Assembly (NCBI GenBank): GCA_027924585.1
Contig: BSBM01000865.1
Coordinates: 868,001 to 932,000 of the forward strand
DNA: 64,000 nt
Source: Larix kaempferi
Taxonomy: Eukaryota; Streptophyta; Pinopsida; Pinales; Pinaceae
Reading direction: 5' to 3'
In this document: positions 33,198 to 44,620 of the stretch, in pieces
Numbering within the stretch: position 1 is the first letter of the stretch
Layout of the letters: every line of letters starts with the position of its first letter
Notes under the pieces: generated by a model
Databases searched by the model: none
Told to the model about the DNA's origin: nothing
Seen by the model: only the letters and a program-made list of their open reading frames with translations
Made by a program: the position numbers and the translations under genes

Positions 33198-35388
33198 TAG
33201 CATGAAAGAAGGCATGATATGGCATGTATGACACTTGTTCCACTTACGATGCTAGGGCTTGATATAGAAAAAACCAGTCATCGTAGCACTTTCGCTATAA
33301 ATCCGTTTTGGATAAGTTTTTGGATCTGAAACTTTTACAGGTCCAATATTAGATCCCCATGTACCTTGTGTCCGAAGGGAAACCTCTAATTCATTATACT
33401 TGGTGATTTATGATATGTACAATATAGGGTTTCTGCCTCTTCCATATTTGAGTCAAAATCAGGTGACCTTGGGAAAAAGGTCATAACTTGGGCTAGGAAG
33501 CTCCAAATGAAATTGCATAAAAAGTGACAGGTAGTACACAGAATGTACTATCTCAAGAAAAATTTTCAAAGGTAGAAGTTAAACCAGTGACAGGTGGCAT
33601 TCCGTACAAGTTCGCTCTCCCGTATTATCCCATAAACAGGTCACGTTGTGACACTTGGCATAACTCTCTCTCAGAGAATCCAATTGAGGTCAAACCTATC
33701 CGGATGGAAAGATAACAAGTCGAGATATCTCAAGAAAAATTTTCAGACCCTGTGGTTTGAAAAGTTCAGAGTTACACCAGAAACAATCAGGTACATATTT
33801 CTGTCAAAACAGAATTATTTTTGAGTACCTTCATTCATGGCTTCCGGAATTTAGGGCTTCGAAGAAAGTTGGAATTTTTGTAATCGGAGACCACGGTTGG
33901 ATGATGCTCATCAAAATAGAAATTTAGAGACCAATATCAGATTTTTTGGTTGGGCAGAAGGCCGGGCTTGATCAAACCCCAGTTTGGGACTTTGATCAGA
34001 AAGATGGAAAATTAGGGCTTCTGCAAAAATTGGAATTTTGGAAATCTGTGACCACGGCTGGAAGCTCCTCAGAAAAATAGAAGCTTAGAGTTTTGAATCA
34101 AATCTTTTGTTTGGGTGAATATCCGGGAAACTCAAACCCTAATTCAGGGTCCTCCTAGTGAATCCGGAAATCTAAAAGGCAATTTCGAGGGGTGAAACTT
34201 TGCAGTTTTCAAATTTTGAATATACCAACTTGATCAGCTCATCAAGGCGCATATTTCTATCCTTTCAAAAGTTTGAAATTCAAAGTTTGAATTTTTGGGG
34301 TTTCTTTGACAAACCCTAATCCAGCTCCAGGTCCAGTTCTTGCAAATCAAGCGGATTGGGTTAATCCTAGAAGAAGATGGATTGGTCACCTGCATAAGTG
34401 AAGAAGTTCCTGTCTCAGAGGGAGATGAGGCTAAGGCCTTCCATAAGAAGATTACAAGCAATATTGATAGGTATGGCTTACAGGTATGTTTCATGGCTAA
34501 GTTTATCATATGTTTGTCTTCATATCATTACAATACAATCTTGATTAATTACTGGACTTGTCGTATCACCTTAATAGAAGATATTCATTGATTAAATTTT
34601 TGACACTTATGATTGTACTAATGCATTGTGATGTTGTATGAGGTTTATGTTGTTTGCTAACACAAAAGGTACACCAAGAAAGTCAAATCATGTTCTACTT
34701 CAAGAACATATGCTCATGGTGACATGAAGACAAAGATTCATCCATTGTCATGGATCACATAGAAGATCTACTTTCGAGGTATGTATAACTTGGTTCTACA
34801 ATGGTTAACTTATGAGACATGCAGGTTACTAGCACAAGTCACTAAAAAGAACCAGAAGACATTATGCGGGTATGTTATACATAACTAGCTAGCATGCTAA
34901 TCTAGGTATGTTTTTCCTATATCAAGCTAGAATCCTACCTTGTGTTAGGATCTTATACTGTTGTGTTGTTGATAATGATTATTCATGAAGTCAATGGTTT
35001 GATTAATCATGGTTGTATGCATATTATGTTTCTTACCATAATTGATGATATGACTAACTAGAAGAATCATGAAGGTATAGGTTTGAATAATCACGAGTTT
35101 TATGATCAAATAAGAATATGTATGAGTAAAAGAAGACTTCCCTGAAACCTTGAATACTAATGTTTATTATCTGTGAATGATCATGAATACACATATTTAA
35201 GATTATTGTGTTTTGATAGTATTAAGATTATACTAATAAATGTGTGATTATGTATGAGACCTCAAGGATAACACAATGATGATACTAATAAGCATGCATA
35301 GTGATTAAGGATGGATTTAAGTTCAAGGATAGGTAATCCAGGAAGCAAAGATCAAGAGGGAGCACACTCCAGTTGTTCCTGCAAGAAA
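33198..35388 (+). other. Degenerate internal region of the copia element
   Basis: This is where gag and protease should be, yet no capsid, zinc knuckle or protease motif is visible. Phrases such as gaattttt and caagaaaaattttca recur. A stretch at 34310-34500 is open but unlike any known gag. Confidence 0.5.
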
Positions 35389-35515
35389 GCAAAGGAGAAC
35401 ACTTCAGTAGTTTCTGCAAGGATGCAGATATTCAGAGGGATTTGACCACTTCTCACAATCCACATAAGAATGGAGTTGCAGAAAAGAAGAAAAGACTGAG
35501 AGGGAGTCAACCCAA
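35389..35515 (+). pseudogene. Copia integrase core fragment
   Basis: The plus frame reads KGEHFSSFCKDADIQRDLTT, then SHNPHKNGVAEKKKR. This matches the end of the copia integrase core (GGEF...FC...GI.R..T.P..PQQNGVAERKNR), including the catalytic Glu of NGVAE. Only about 40 codons remain. Confidence 0.75.
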
Positions 35516-35974
35516 CAAACAAACAAAGATAAGTATTTGAATTGTCATTACTTGCATATTTTATTGTTTAAATAATATTGTTCAATAATGTATATACTGA
35601 TGTTCCTAGAACTAGGTTGTGTATTATGCATATTATAATAGTTGCATTGATGAATAGTATACTACTAATATGCATGGGTAAGTGGCCTATAGCACTGTAC
35701 AACAATACATTGCTACTTATCTAGAATGAAAGCTCTTTGCTGACATGTTGGGAGTTGTGCACACTCTTAACAATGTTCTGGTAGAGATTGGAAGGCATCT
35801 AGAAAGTTACGAGATATGGATAAATGTTGTATTGAAGCATTGGCTAAGATAATTGCATGACTGTATGACATATTTCTTTATGTGTAAGAATTTGTTCTGA
35901 AAACTATGAGATGTTTTCTAATCATGCAAATATAACTTGTTGTGTAGGAAAGATCATATGCCATCACCTACAAA

Positions 35975-37091
35975 AGAAGAACTACAACATTTGTTCAGCA
36001 ACAAAATTATCTATTGAAGATATTGAAGTTCCTAGGATATGGGAAGAATGCCATGATCCGTCGATCATGAAGAATGATGTTTGGGATGTAGTCCCAAGAC
36101 CTGAAGGGAAGTTTGTTATGACTTCCATATGGATCTATCAAGATCAAGCATGCTGCAGATGGCAGCATAGAGAAATATAAAAGTGATGAAATAGAAGATA
36201 CACCAGATGGATTTCAAGATAGCTTTCTTGAATGGTGTAGCTGAAGAAGAAGTGTATGTGGAGCAGCCACTTGGTTCTGAGACACATGACAGGAAATCAT
36301 ATATGTGCAGAACTTGGTATGGTAGGATAGGAATCATTCTATCCAGTTTGGTCTTTACCAAGAGTAAAGCGGGTTCCAACCTTTACTACAAGGTTGAGGT
36401 AGGCAATCTAGGGATACTCTTATTGTATGTGGATGACCTATTTGTAACAAGAGATGATAGATTGATTGCCGACACACAGCTGAAGCTTGCAGCTGAGTTC
36501 GAGATGAAGGACTTGGGGATGATGCACTATTTTTTTTTTGCATGGAGGTGTGGCAGAGTGCAGATGGGATCTTCCTTGGTCAAGGGAAGTACACAGTAGA
36601 TATCTTGAAGAGATTCGGGATGATGGACTGCAAGGCTATGGCCACACCTATGGCATCGAACCTGAAGCTTTTGTGTGTTGCTTCATCTGATCCAGTTGAT
36701 GTCACTGTGTATCGTCAGATGATTGGGTCCTTGATGTACTTGATGAACACGAGACCAGATATTTACTTTGCGGTGAACACATTGAGCCAGTTCCTGACGA
36801 ATCCGAGAGATGTTCACCTGGTTGATGTAAAGCATATTCTGAGATTGGGTAGGCAATGTTGCAGATAGGAAGAGCACTTATGGGTGTTGCTTCAGTATGG
36901 GATCAGGTGTGATCTCTTGGTTTAGCAGGAAGAAGTCTTGCGTAGCACTGAGTACATCCGAAGCAGAGTATGTTGCGATGGATGAGCAGGTTGCAGATGT
37001 ATTGACCAAGCTGTTGGCCAGAGTGCAGTTTGAGTACTTCAGAGAGAGGCTTGGTGCACTTCAGATCGAGGTTCCTTCCAAAGGGAAGTGA
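35975..37091 (+). pseudogene. Copia reverse transcriptase and RNase H, broken
   Basis: The RT start is MKNDVWDVVPRPEGKFV at about 36067-36117. Then come MDFKIAFLNGVAEEEVYVEQ (36207), LLLYVDDLFVT with intact YVDD (36420), EMKDLGMMHYF, and in a second frame QGKYTVDILKRFGMMDCKA and MIGSLMYLMNTRPDIYFAVN (36570-36780). RNase H keeps SGVISWFSRKKSCVALSTSE and AEYVA at about 36900-36985. It then jumps directly to EQVADVLTKLLA, so about 60 residues normally between these blocks are deleted. Frameshifts lie near 36170, 36535 and 36850. Confidence 0.9.
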
Positions 37092-37219
37092 TGATTCTAG
37101 AAAATGTAGATGCACATGAGCTTTTCTAGCATGGTTGATGTGTTCTCCCATGGTGAAAAAGTAAGGGTTGCAGCCTTCCCCAAATGGTGGTAGATGTGTT
37201 CTCCCATGTCGGTGGTGTA

Positions 37220-37865
37220 AGTACTGGATGATGTGCATCTGGGTTGTGCTTCGTGGATGATGAGATGATCTGAAGAGGACGATGCTATGATGATCAGGAG
37301 GATCATGGATGATGAGCATCAGGACGATGCTCCAGTTACTACTCTGTATATGCATCAGGATGATGCTGGATATGATCAGTTGGATCATTTATATGTATAT
37401 GTATGTACACATCATGTTGGATGCTAGATATGATCAATTGGATCATTTGTATGTATTTTGTATATGCATCATGTTGGATGCTTGGACCATGTATCTGTAT
37501 ATGTATCAGGTGGATACATTGTATGATCAGGTAGATCATGTATGTTGATATGTATCAGATATGATCAGGTGGATCATGTATTTGTATTTGTATTAGGTGG
37601 ATACACTATATGATCAAGTGGATCATGTATGATGATATGTATCAGGTAGATACTTGGTATGCATTAGGTGGATGCATTGTATGATCAGGATGATCATGAT
37701 GACGGGCTTCAAGATGTTGCTCTAGATGATATGTATCAGGATGGTACAGTGATGATGATCAATGTGATCATGAGCATCAGGATGATGCTTTGTGTGATGA
37801 TGATCCGTGGGATCATGAGTATCAGGTTGATACTTGGACGTCAGAGATGATATGTGGTAGGTTGT
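37220..37865 (+). repeat. GATCA/GATGAT-rich tandem repeat array in the copia 3' internal region
   Basis: Dozens of units of the types atgatca(g/a)gtggatcat and atcaggatgatgc, spaced about 20-60 bp. Two phases are visible: a TGTATATG(CATC)-rich part at 37340-37560 and a gatgat-rich part at 37660-37850. It is not coding in any consistent frame. It lies between pol and the polypurine tract. Confidence 0.88.
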
Positions 37866-38432
37866 GCAAATAGCATGTAATCAGTCCTGGGAGATCTTGC
37901 CAGTCATGCTGCGGCACATAAATGTTCTGGGGATACTCTTTTCGGTATTGCTATGTAGTATGTAATTAGTCCTCAGATATCTGATAGGTTGAGATATGTG
38001 CTCGTAATCAGTCCTGGGATGAGGTATTACTACGAAGACATGTAATCAGTCCTGGAGATCCGAGAGGTTGAGTTGTGTGCTCGTAATTAGTCCTGGGATG
38101 CTCTTTAGAGATATTGTCGGTCCTGCTATGGCACATAAATGTTCCTGGGATGATCTTTAAAGGTTTTTCTATCCACATGTAATCAATCCTAGAGATTTGA
38201 GAGGTTGAGCTGTGTGCTCGTAATAAGTCCTGGGATGCTCTTTAGAGATCTTGTCGGTCGTGTTGTGGCACATAAATGTTCCTGGGATGCTCTTTAAAGG
38301 TATTGTGGAGGAGATGCATGTAATCAGTCCTGGGAGATCTTGTCAGTCGTGCTTAGGCACATAAATGTTCCTGGGATACTCTTTTCGGTATTGCATCCGC
38401 ACATAAAATTAGTCCTGAGAGGCCACCTCTAT
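37866..38432 (+). repeat. Higher-order tandem repeat, about 137-bp period (taatcagtcctgg units)
   Basis: The phrase (c/t)atgtaatcagtcctgg or ctcgtaat(c/t)agtcctgg occurs about nine times between 37878 and 38410. The larger unit (catgtaat...gagaggttgag...ctcgtaat...agagat(a/c)ttgtcggtc...ggcacataaatgttcc) repeats from about 38040 to about 38177. Each large unit contains two related halves. Confidence 0.9.
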
Positions 38433-38654
38433 CAGATCGTTCGCACAGATGATAAAGACCTGCAGGTGGTGGGCCTACATCCAGTATGAAAAAGGACTGG
38501 CTCTATAGAACTTCCTATGATGAGTAGATTCAGAGATTGATTGAGATAGCAGCAGCAGTGACGATGATGATGACTCGATGACAATTATCCAGTGACGATG
38601 ATCCATAGAAGAAGACTTGTGCTAGAATACCTGTGTCGAGAAATACCTTCCTAG

Positions 38655-38665
38655 TTAAGAGGGAG
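38655..38665 (+). promoter_or_regulatory. Polypurine tract
   Basis: ttaagagggag sits directly against the TGTTGATG start of the 3' LTR. Confidence 0.85.
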
Positions 38666-39257
38666 TGTTGATGTATATGTAAATTCAGAATGTATTTCAC
38701 ATATATGTATATTGTATTCCTATAGAGATGTTATTATTCCTCTATACGGAAGTGGTTGTATTCCTATAGAGATGTTATTATTCCTCTATACAGAAGTGTC
38801 GTCATTTATATTGTAAGTGTCATAGCTTATACTTGATGGGTTATTAGACCACCCTAGTGGGGGTCGGCCCAGTCATCATTATGTTAAGTGGTTAAGTTGA
38901 GGCCGACCTAATTGAGTAAAGGTCAAGTCAAGTTAGTGTATAAATAGAGAGTGTGTCTCTCTCATTTTACACATTCTATTCTCTCACTCACACTTTGGAG
39001 AGTGGCGCACTTGTGGAGGAGGAGGCTCTGCTGCTAGGAGAAGACTATCTCTTGTATTCTGGTTGTATCATTGCTCTATCTATCTCTGAGGAAGTTATTG
39101 GGGTTTTTCACCTTTATGGTTTTCCCCTAGTAAACTCTGTGTCTCGTGTGTGCTTGCATTATTGTGTCCATGATTGATATGTTGTAGATTTGTTGTACAT
39201 ATTGTTCTCTCAGTTAAGATCCTAGATCAGATTGAAGTAAATTATGAAAATTTAACA
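38666..39257 (+). repeat. 3' LTR of the copia element
   Basis: 592 bp, same ends as the 5' LTR and the same 44-bp U3 duplication, but without the 54-bp extra unit. TATA box at 38939-38947. Confidence 0.93.
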
Positions 39258-39275
39258 GAGCTAGCCCACCTAGAT

Positions 39276-40215
39276 AACACCTCTAGATAATATTTGTTAA
39301 TAACTTTCTCAAAATATTCTTGATATGAGAAAAGAGTTTTTAAGCTCTAGTGGGTCGTGAAAACTACTTTTATGGTTACAAGGTTTCTAAGCCCTTGTGG
39401 ATTGTTGTGGGAAACTATTTAGTGGTATGGTTAAATAGTTTTAATCTTCCAAGGATGGGTATGGAAAGTGGAAACATTATATACCAATTTCATTGTGTTT
39501 GAGTTTCTCCTCTACACTAAAAAATGAAATATTGATATTTCCCAATGTTTTTGGGTATCCTCTATATACTTGGCTATTTACGAAACATTGGTGTAGCTAT
39601 CTTTGTGCGAATACTTGACTATTTAGGAGACATTGATATAGCTACCTTTGTGCGAGTAGCAATCTCAATGTTTATATGCATCCACTTGTTGCATTCAAAG
39701 AGCTTAGTTAAGCCATTGTAAGTATGAAAACATGCATAGCCTTGGTTGATGATGAAGTGGAATACAACCTCAAAAGTGTCTTGGTATGATGGTAAAGTGA
39801 CATGTTTCATCCTTTGAATTTGGTGCGAGGTGCAATTCCTACCCTCACATATACCCCTTTGAATTTGGTGCCAAGGTTTCTTAGTTGAATGAATCTCCAT
39901 ACTATTCACTTCAGTCTATTATTAATTCTCCAGTTACAATCCATTATAGAGTCTTCAAGATGGAAGAGGGGATTTTTTGTTGTACACGAATATTTAGGAA
40001 CATCCTGTCCAGAAACACATTGATATAGCTACCTCTTGTTACTAATACACTATGAATATGTGCCATTACCTAATCCTACCTCTACACCATGAATCTGTTC
40101 CTATATCTAATGTTGAGTATTAACAACTTAATTTGAGTGTCAGGCTAGCCATCTTAGATCTCATTAGTTGGGTTGTCCAATGGGTCTCTAGGGGCAATTA
40201 CTGAATTCATCTTTT
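39276..40215. other. Unrecognised sequence
   Basis: Short phrases recur: aggaacatc...acattgatatagctacc(t/c)tt appears near 39590, 39635 and 40015, so an old dispersed or tandem repeat is present. No gene is recognised. Confidence 0.35.
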
Positions 40216-40216
40216 G

Positions 40217-40893
40217 TAATTATGAATGCATGGGTTGATCATTTGAGGGACATGTTTGGTCACATGGGCCTGAGTGATAAGGATATTGTGGAACTCTCTA
40301 TTGGCCACACCTTGGGTAGATGTCATAAGGAGCAATCTGGATTTAAGGGAGCATGGATGTCTAATACTATGATATTTGATAATTCCTATTTCAAGAAACT
40401 TGTTAGTGGAGAGAAAGAAGGTTTGCTTCAGCTTCCTTCTGATAAGGCATTGTTGGAGGATCCATTTTTCCAATCTTATGTAGAGAAGTATGCAATGGTA
40501 TGTGCCAGTACATTTTACATGTAAACTTTTTGTTTGGAGATTCAATTTCAAGTACCGATTACTATTTTCTATGGGAGATGAAAAACCATGATAAATCATT
40601 GTTTTTTAGTAGTTTTTCATGGTTATGGTTATGATCTACATCAAATCCTTCCTTGATATTGTCTTGTTATGGATGTGTGAAAATCCCATTATAAAGAACT
40701 CCAGTGTTTGTAAACAGTATGAGGATGGTGGCTTTGTTGATTATGCAGAAGCCCACCTGAAGCTCTCTGAACTTGGGTAAGTTAACAACTTACATTATTA
40801 CTTTTATAGGACCAAATATTTTTTGGCCAAATGCAACATGATATTTATGTAGTAAATTCTGCATCTTTCACTTTCAGGTTTGTGGAGGACTAA
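40217..40893 (+). pseudogene. Ascorbate peroxidase 3' fragment, copy A (three exons kept)
   Basis: The functional enzyme reduces hydrogen peroxide with ascorbate. Exon 1 (to 40497) reads [20 protein letters not shown], then [13 protein letters not shown] with the proximal heme-ligand His ([11 protein letters not shown] is usual). GAWMSN (Trp kept) and [20 protein letters not shown] follow, then donor ATG/gtatgt. Exon 2 (40718-40776) reads YEDGGFVDYAEAHLKLSELG, with gtaag. Exon 3 (40878-40893) gives FVED and stop. This covers roughly the last 45 percent of a 250-residue cytosolic-type enzyme. The N-terminal half with the distal His/Arg is absent, and no upstream exon is seen in the preceding kb. 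Introns are kept, so the copy arose from DNA, not RNA. The first residue of exon 2 is Tyr where Asp is usual. Confidence 0.9.
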
Positions 40894-43199
40894 ACGTTGA
40901 GCCTTGAACTGCATACAATGTTTATAAAGCATAAACCTAAGATGTCAACCACATAATAACATATGTAGAAGAGCCACAAGAGTTGATGTCGTGTAAAAGA
41001 TATCCTAAAAACAGTGTCAGAAACATCCCCTGGCAATATGCATATTATTCAGTTCAGTTTATTTCTATTTTGGATATGCCTCATTGTTGTTGGTTAGAAA
41101 TTTGACTGTATTGATGAGGCAGTGTTATGTTTCTAACGCTTAAGACTCTCACATCTCTGTTGTGTTGGTTGTGTCTACCATGTTATTGCACTAGATGTTA
41201 GGACACTCAATTGTGTTGTTTATGTTGGATTCAATATATTTTTGTGACTCTTATAGTATCTTTACAAAATTTTATTGATCTCTTAATTGAGCAAAATTTT
41301 ATTGATCTCTCAATTAAGGGAAGCTTTTTTTCCTCTCATTTTATTATTTGTGAGAGCGAGATATATGAATAACCTACTAAAATAAATTAATATATAAATA
41401 TCTTTAAAAAATAAAATAACATAAAAACATTTCAAATTGATATTTAAAAAAAGAGAGTAAGTTTTGCATTTTTTTCAATTCCTATTTGAGTAAATTAATG
41501 CAATCAGTATTTGTTCCATCTTTTGTGGTTAGATAAATTAATGTCATAATCTATGTAAATAGAATTTTTTTCCTTTTTCAATGAGGTAAATGAGTTGTGC
41601 ATTCTGTATTTTATAAACAACACATTCTTTTTTAATTGTAATTTGTATTTTTTCTATGTGTGGTTGAACAAAGATATAATCCAATAATTAATAAAAAAAT
41701 AATAATTAATAAAAGACTAAGTAATAATGATGAACTCTCTTTCATAGAAGCAGGTTATTTTGACCCTTTCTAATCCTCTCAATTTGAATGTACGACAAAA
41801 GAAACATACACATGGAATAAAGCTATGCACTTGTACACAAATTGCAATGAGGTTGAACATGTTGATATTTTTATCATTTTTTTAATTTATGGGAAATATG
41901 TTGGAAAAACGCCTTCGATTAATGTTTAGAACTTTGAGACATGTAAAATGATATAATTTTGTGATAAAAATTTAAAATTTAAAATAAAGTGTTTAATTTT
42001 TAAAGTAGTGATAAAAATATTAAAAATAAAATAGAATTATGAGTTATTATAAAACAACTATAAATCCATTGTTTAATAAAATTGCAACTTTTTAAAAAAT
42101 AATGATTTTCAAAGTGAAAACTAATTTATATTAGTTACGTAATGTAACCAGAGATGGAATCTTTTGAAAATTTCTTGGGAAAAATTAATCTATAATTTAT
42201 GAAGCTTAGAAGAAATTGAAGGCAATGCCTTTTAAAATGCATTTAATGCAACAATATCAAATTCTCATGTACAGTAATATTTGCAATGACAACTTGGTTC
42301 ATGAAATCATAAAACAAGACAACCATCTCAATTATTGAGCTAATCTATCGAGCTATTCAAATATTTAACATATATTTTTATGATCTCTCTTTAATATTGT
42401 TATATAATTCAATAAACCTTCAGTAATGCTTATCCATGTTTCATCCGGCTAGAGTTCTCATTTTTCTTGAGCATTCCATATCACTCAAGAAGCCTAGTCA
42501 CCACACAATATTGATGTGACATTGATAGTTGGAATGACCATAAACCACTTGTATGAACCATAATATGCCAAGCCAACACATATTCACTAAACCCAACCCA
42601 AGAACCTTATAAGTGAAGAATTCCAATTGCTTGGTTTTCACCATAGATGATGCTCCACCATCATCACTCAACTATAGGAGATGCTCAAGTATTGCCTTCC
42701 CTTATTCGGTTTCACTTACATCTAAAGTGAAATACACATATACTTATTGCAAATGTAAGTTCAATATATCTAAAATGCATTCAATGCAAAAATACAACTA
42801 AGTATGTTGATATCCATAAATTTAAATTGAAATATTAAAGATCATGTAATTGTTAATAAAATTATATGATAGTTTCCTTTAAAAGTAGATGGACATACTT
42901 GTTTCACACTTTTTTTTATTTCTATCATTGTTCCTTTGCACCTTGTGGGGTTGAATAATTAAGTTAAGAATGCGCAATATTTGTTAAGGCTTTCTAATGT
43001 AATAGCAAGCTAAGGTTTTCTATCAATTATAACACTTTCCTTTCAAGGTGGATGGACATACTTGTTTCATATTTTTTTTAATTTCTATCAATGTTCCTTT
43101 GCACCTTGTGGGGTTGAATAGTTAAGTTAAGAATGCACAATATTTGTTAAGGTTTTCTAATGCGATAGCAAGCTAAGGTTTTCTATCAGTTATCATGTA

Positions 43200-43530
43200 A
43201 AATAAACAAACCGTCCCAACGCCAGCAGTGCAAATTCGGCATCATGTCGAGGGAGACCACGGCCAGAAAACAAAGTGACAGGCTTTTCCTGGCGAGTCCT
43301 CGGCCGTCCCGAATCGTAGTTCCCAACCCTCCATTCTTAATTCAGCCGGCGGCTGCAGCTTCAAGTCTCGACGATGCACTCATTAAGGAACCCATCCCGT
43401 GCCTAATTGACAGCAAACTTCGTGGGATCATATTTATAGAACACGTTGCCTTCTCTCCCTTTCTATATCCATCCATTAACCCTAAACCTAAACAGGCTAC
43501 GTCAGTTTTGTTTTTCCAATATTTTTTATT
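43200..43530 (+). other. CpG-rich unit with open frame, copy A (candidate first exon)
   Basis: About 14 CpG sites lie in the first 180 bp, in a neighbourhood otherwise poor in CpG. From ATG at 43244 an open frame of 107 codons begins MSRETTARKQSDRLFLASPR, then SRIVVPNPPFLIQP, SSLDDALIKE and LIDSKLRGIIFIEHVAFSPF. The equivalent frame in copy B is also open over about 86 codons but has ATA in place of ATG. I do not recognise the protein and no splice donor is convincing. Candidate first coding exon or 5' region of a lost gene. Confidence 0.4.
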
Positions 43531-43974
43531 AAATTCGGTATTTTTTTCCAATACTTTCTTTTACTAAATCTCGCTTGAAATATCAAATTTGCATAATTCA
43601 GATGCCTAAGGGGTTTATGAAAGGAAGTAGTTTAAAAGCTCGACCAAAACTTGGTTGGAATCATGCCATATAAAATCTAAAATCTAGTGATTTGTTAAAT
43701 CATTTTTTTAAACATTTAGATGAATTTAACACCTCGGAAAATTCTTAAAGCATCCAAATTATGTAGAATTCATACTGTTATTTGAGATTCTAAATTTTTT
43801 ATTGCAAATTTGTATATGAAAAAACCATTTTCTCGAGCAATATCGTCCTAGAGGTTTTAGACAACTCGTTGCATCTATACTATACTATTTGAATTGCAAA
43901 AAATAATCAAATTCAGACCAAAAAAAATGGCCTAATTACGACGTCGAAAAAGCAAAAACGTTACGCTATTTCTA

Positions 43975-44620
43975 TATTTACAGCAATCTACAACTGTTCT
44001 GCCATTTTGCCATTTCTTCTACACATTTTTTAAAGCGGAGAAAATGGCAGAGCCAGTGCTGTCGGCAGCATATACGTGAGAAGCATATGGCGGGGAGTGG
44101 GTTTGTGAGTGACACTAACCTCCGTCGTAGAACGTTATTTATGTTTCCCGACGCAGCTGAAAATACAATGTGCTTCTCTTCTCTTCTCTTGTGTGCAGAT
44201 TCATATGAATATGAATATCCACCCTCCGCAGACATACGCTCCTGGCCTCGCCCTAATTACCATTGTCTCCCAATCGATTTCTCGGTTACAAAACCATTCA
44301 GAATTCAGCCGGCGGATAACTTTCGAGAAATGTAGGGGACAACGTAGGGAGATTGTTTTCTGTCCGAAACCATTTGTTTGATTGAGAGTATTTCCCGGCA
44401 CCAGATGGAGTCCTTTGCCGGCGGACCGGTGCTTCTGTCCATTGTTTTCTGAAATCTGTTGTTGCTGTATGTTGGGTTATGAGTCTAGCGGTGAGCCCGA
44501 GAATCTTTCTCTTTGGGATTTGGGCAAATGTAAATGCCTGGCAGGTTTACTGGATACGTATCAAAATCGAAACCCACTCGAGTTTGCATCATAATCGAAA
44601 AGGATTTTATGTTCATAACT
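43975..44620 (+). promoter_or_regulatory. CpG-rich promoter/5'-region-like block, copy A
   Basis: Contains ATGGCAGAGCC at 44044, a pyrimidine-rich cttctcttctcttgtgtgcag acceptor-like site near 44178-44198, GGCGG and CCGGCGG motifs and short open frames. It is preserved with few changes in copy B (55912-56560). The base composition and splice-like site look like the start of a gene. No protein family is recognised, and the frame after the acceptor ends after about 60 codons. Confidence 0.35.

Larger units (their letters stand above)
32540..39257 (+). mobile_element. Ty1/copia element with two LTRs and 5-bp target-site duplication, internally deleted
   Basis: The 6718-bp element is bounded by GAGCT at 32535-32539 and again at 39258-39262. 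The LTRs start TGTTGATG and end TTTAACA. A primer-binding site lies right after LTR1 and a polypurine tract right before LTR2. The internal part keeps pieces of integrase, RT and RNase H but no recognisable gag, protease or full integrase. Its last 1.5 kb is made of tandem repeats. By eye the two LTRs differ at about 20 positions over roughly 590 aligned bases plus one 54-bp indel. The copy is old, not recent. It cannot encode its own transposition. Confidence 0.93.

Noticed and set aside
37309-37850. Several open frames (both strands) in the GATCA array
   Set aside because: Frames follow the repeat periodicity on both strands; typical of simple repeats.
32881-39177. 74-codon frame in both copia LTRs
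   Set aside because: It lies downstream of the LTR TATA box and is shared only because the LTRs are copies; no similarity to known proteins.
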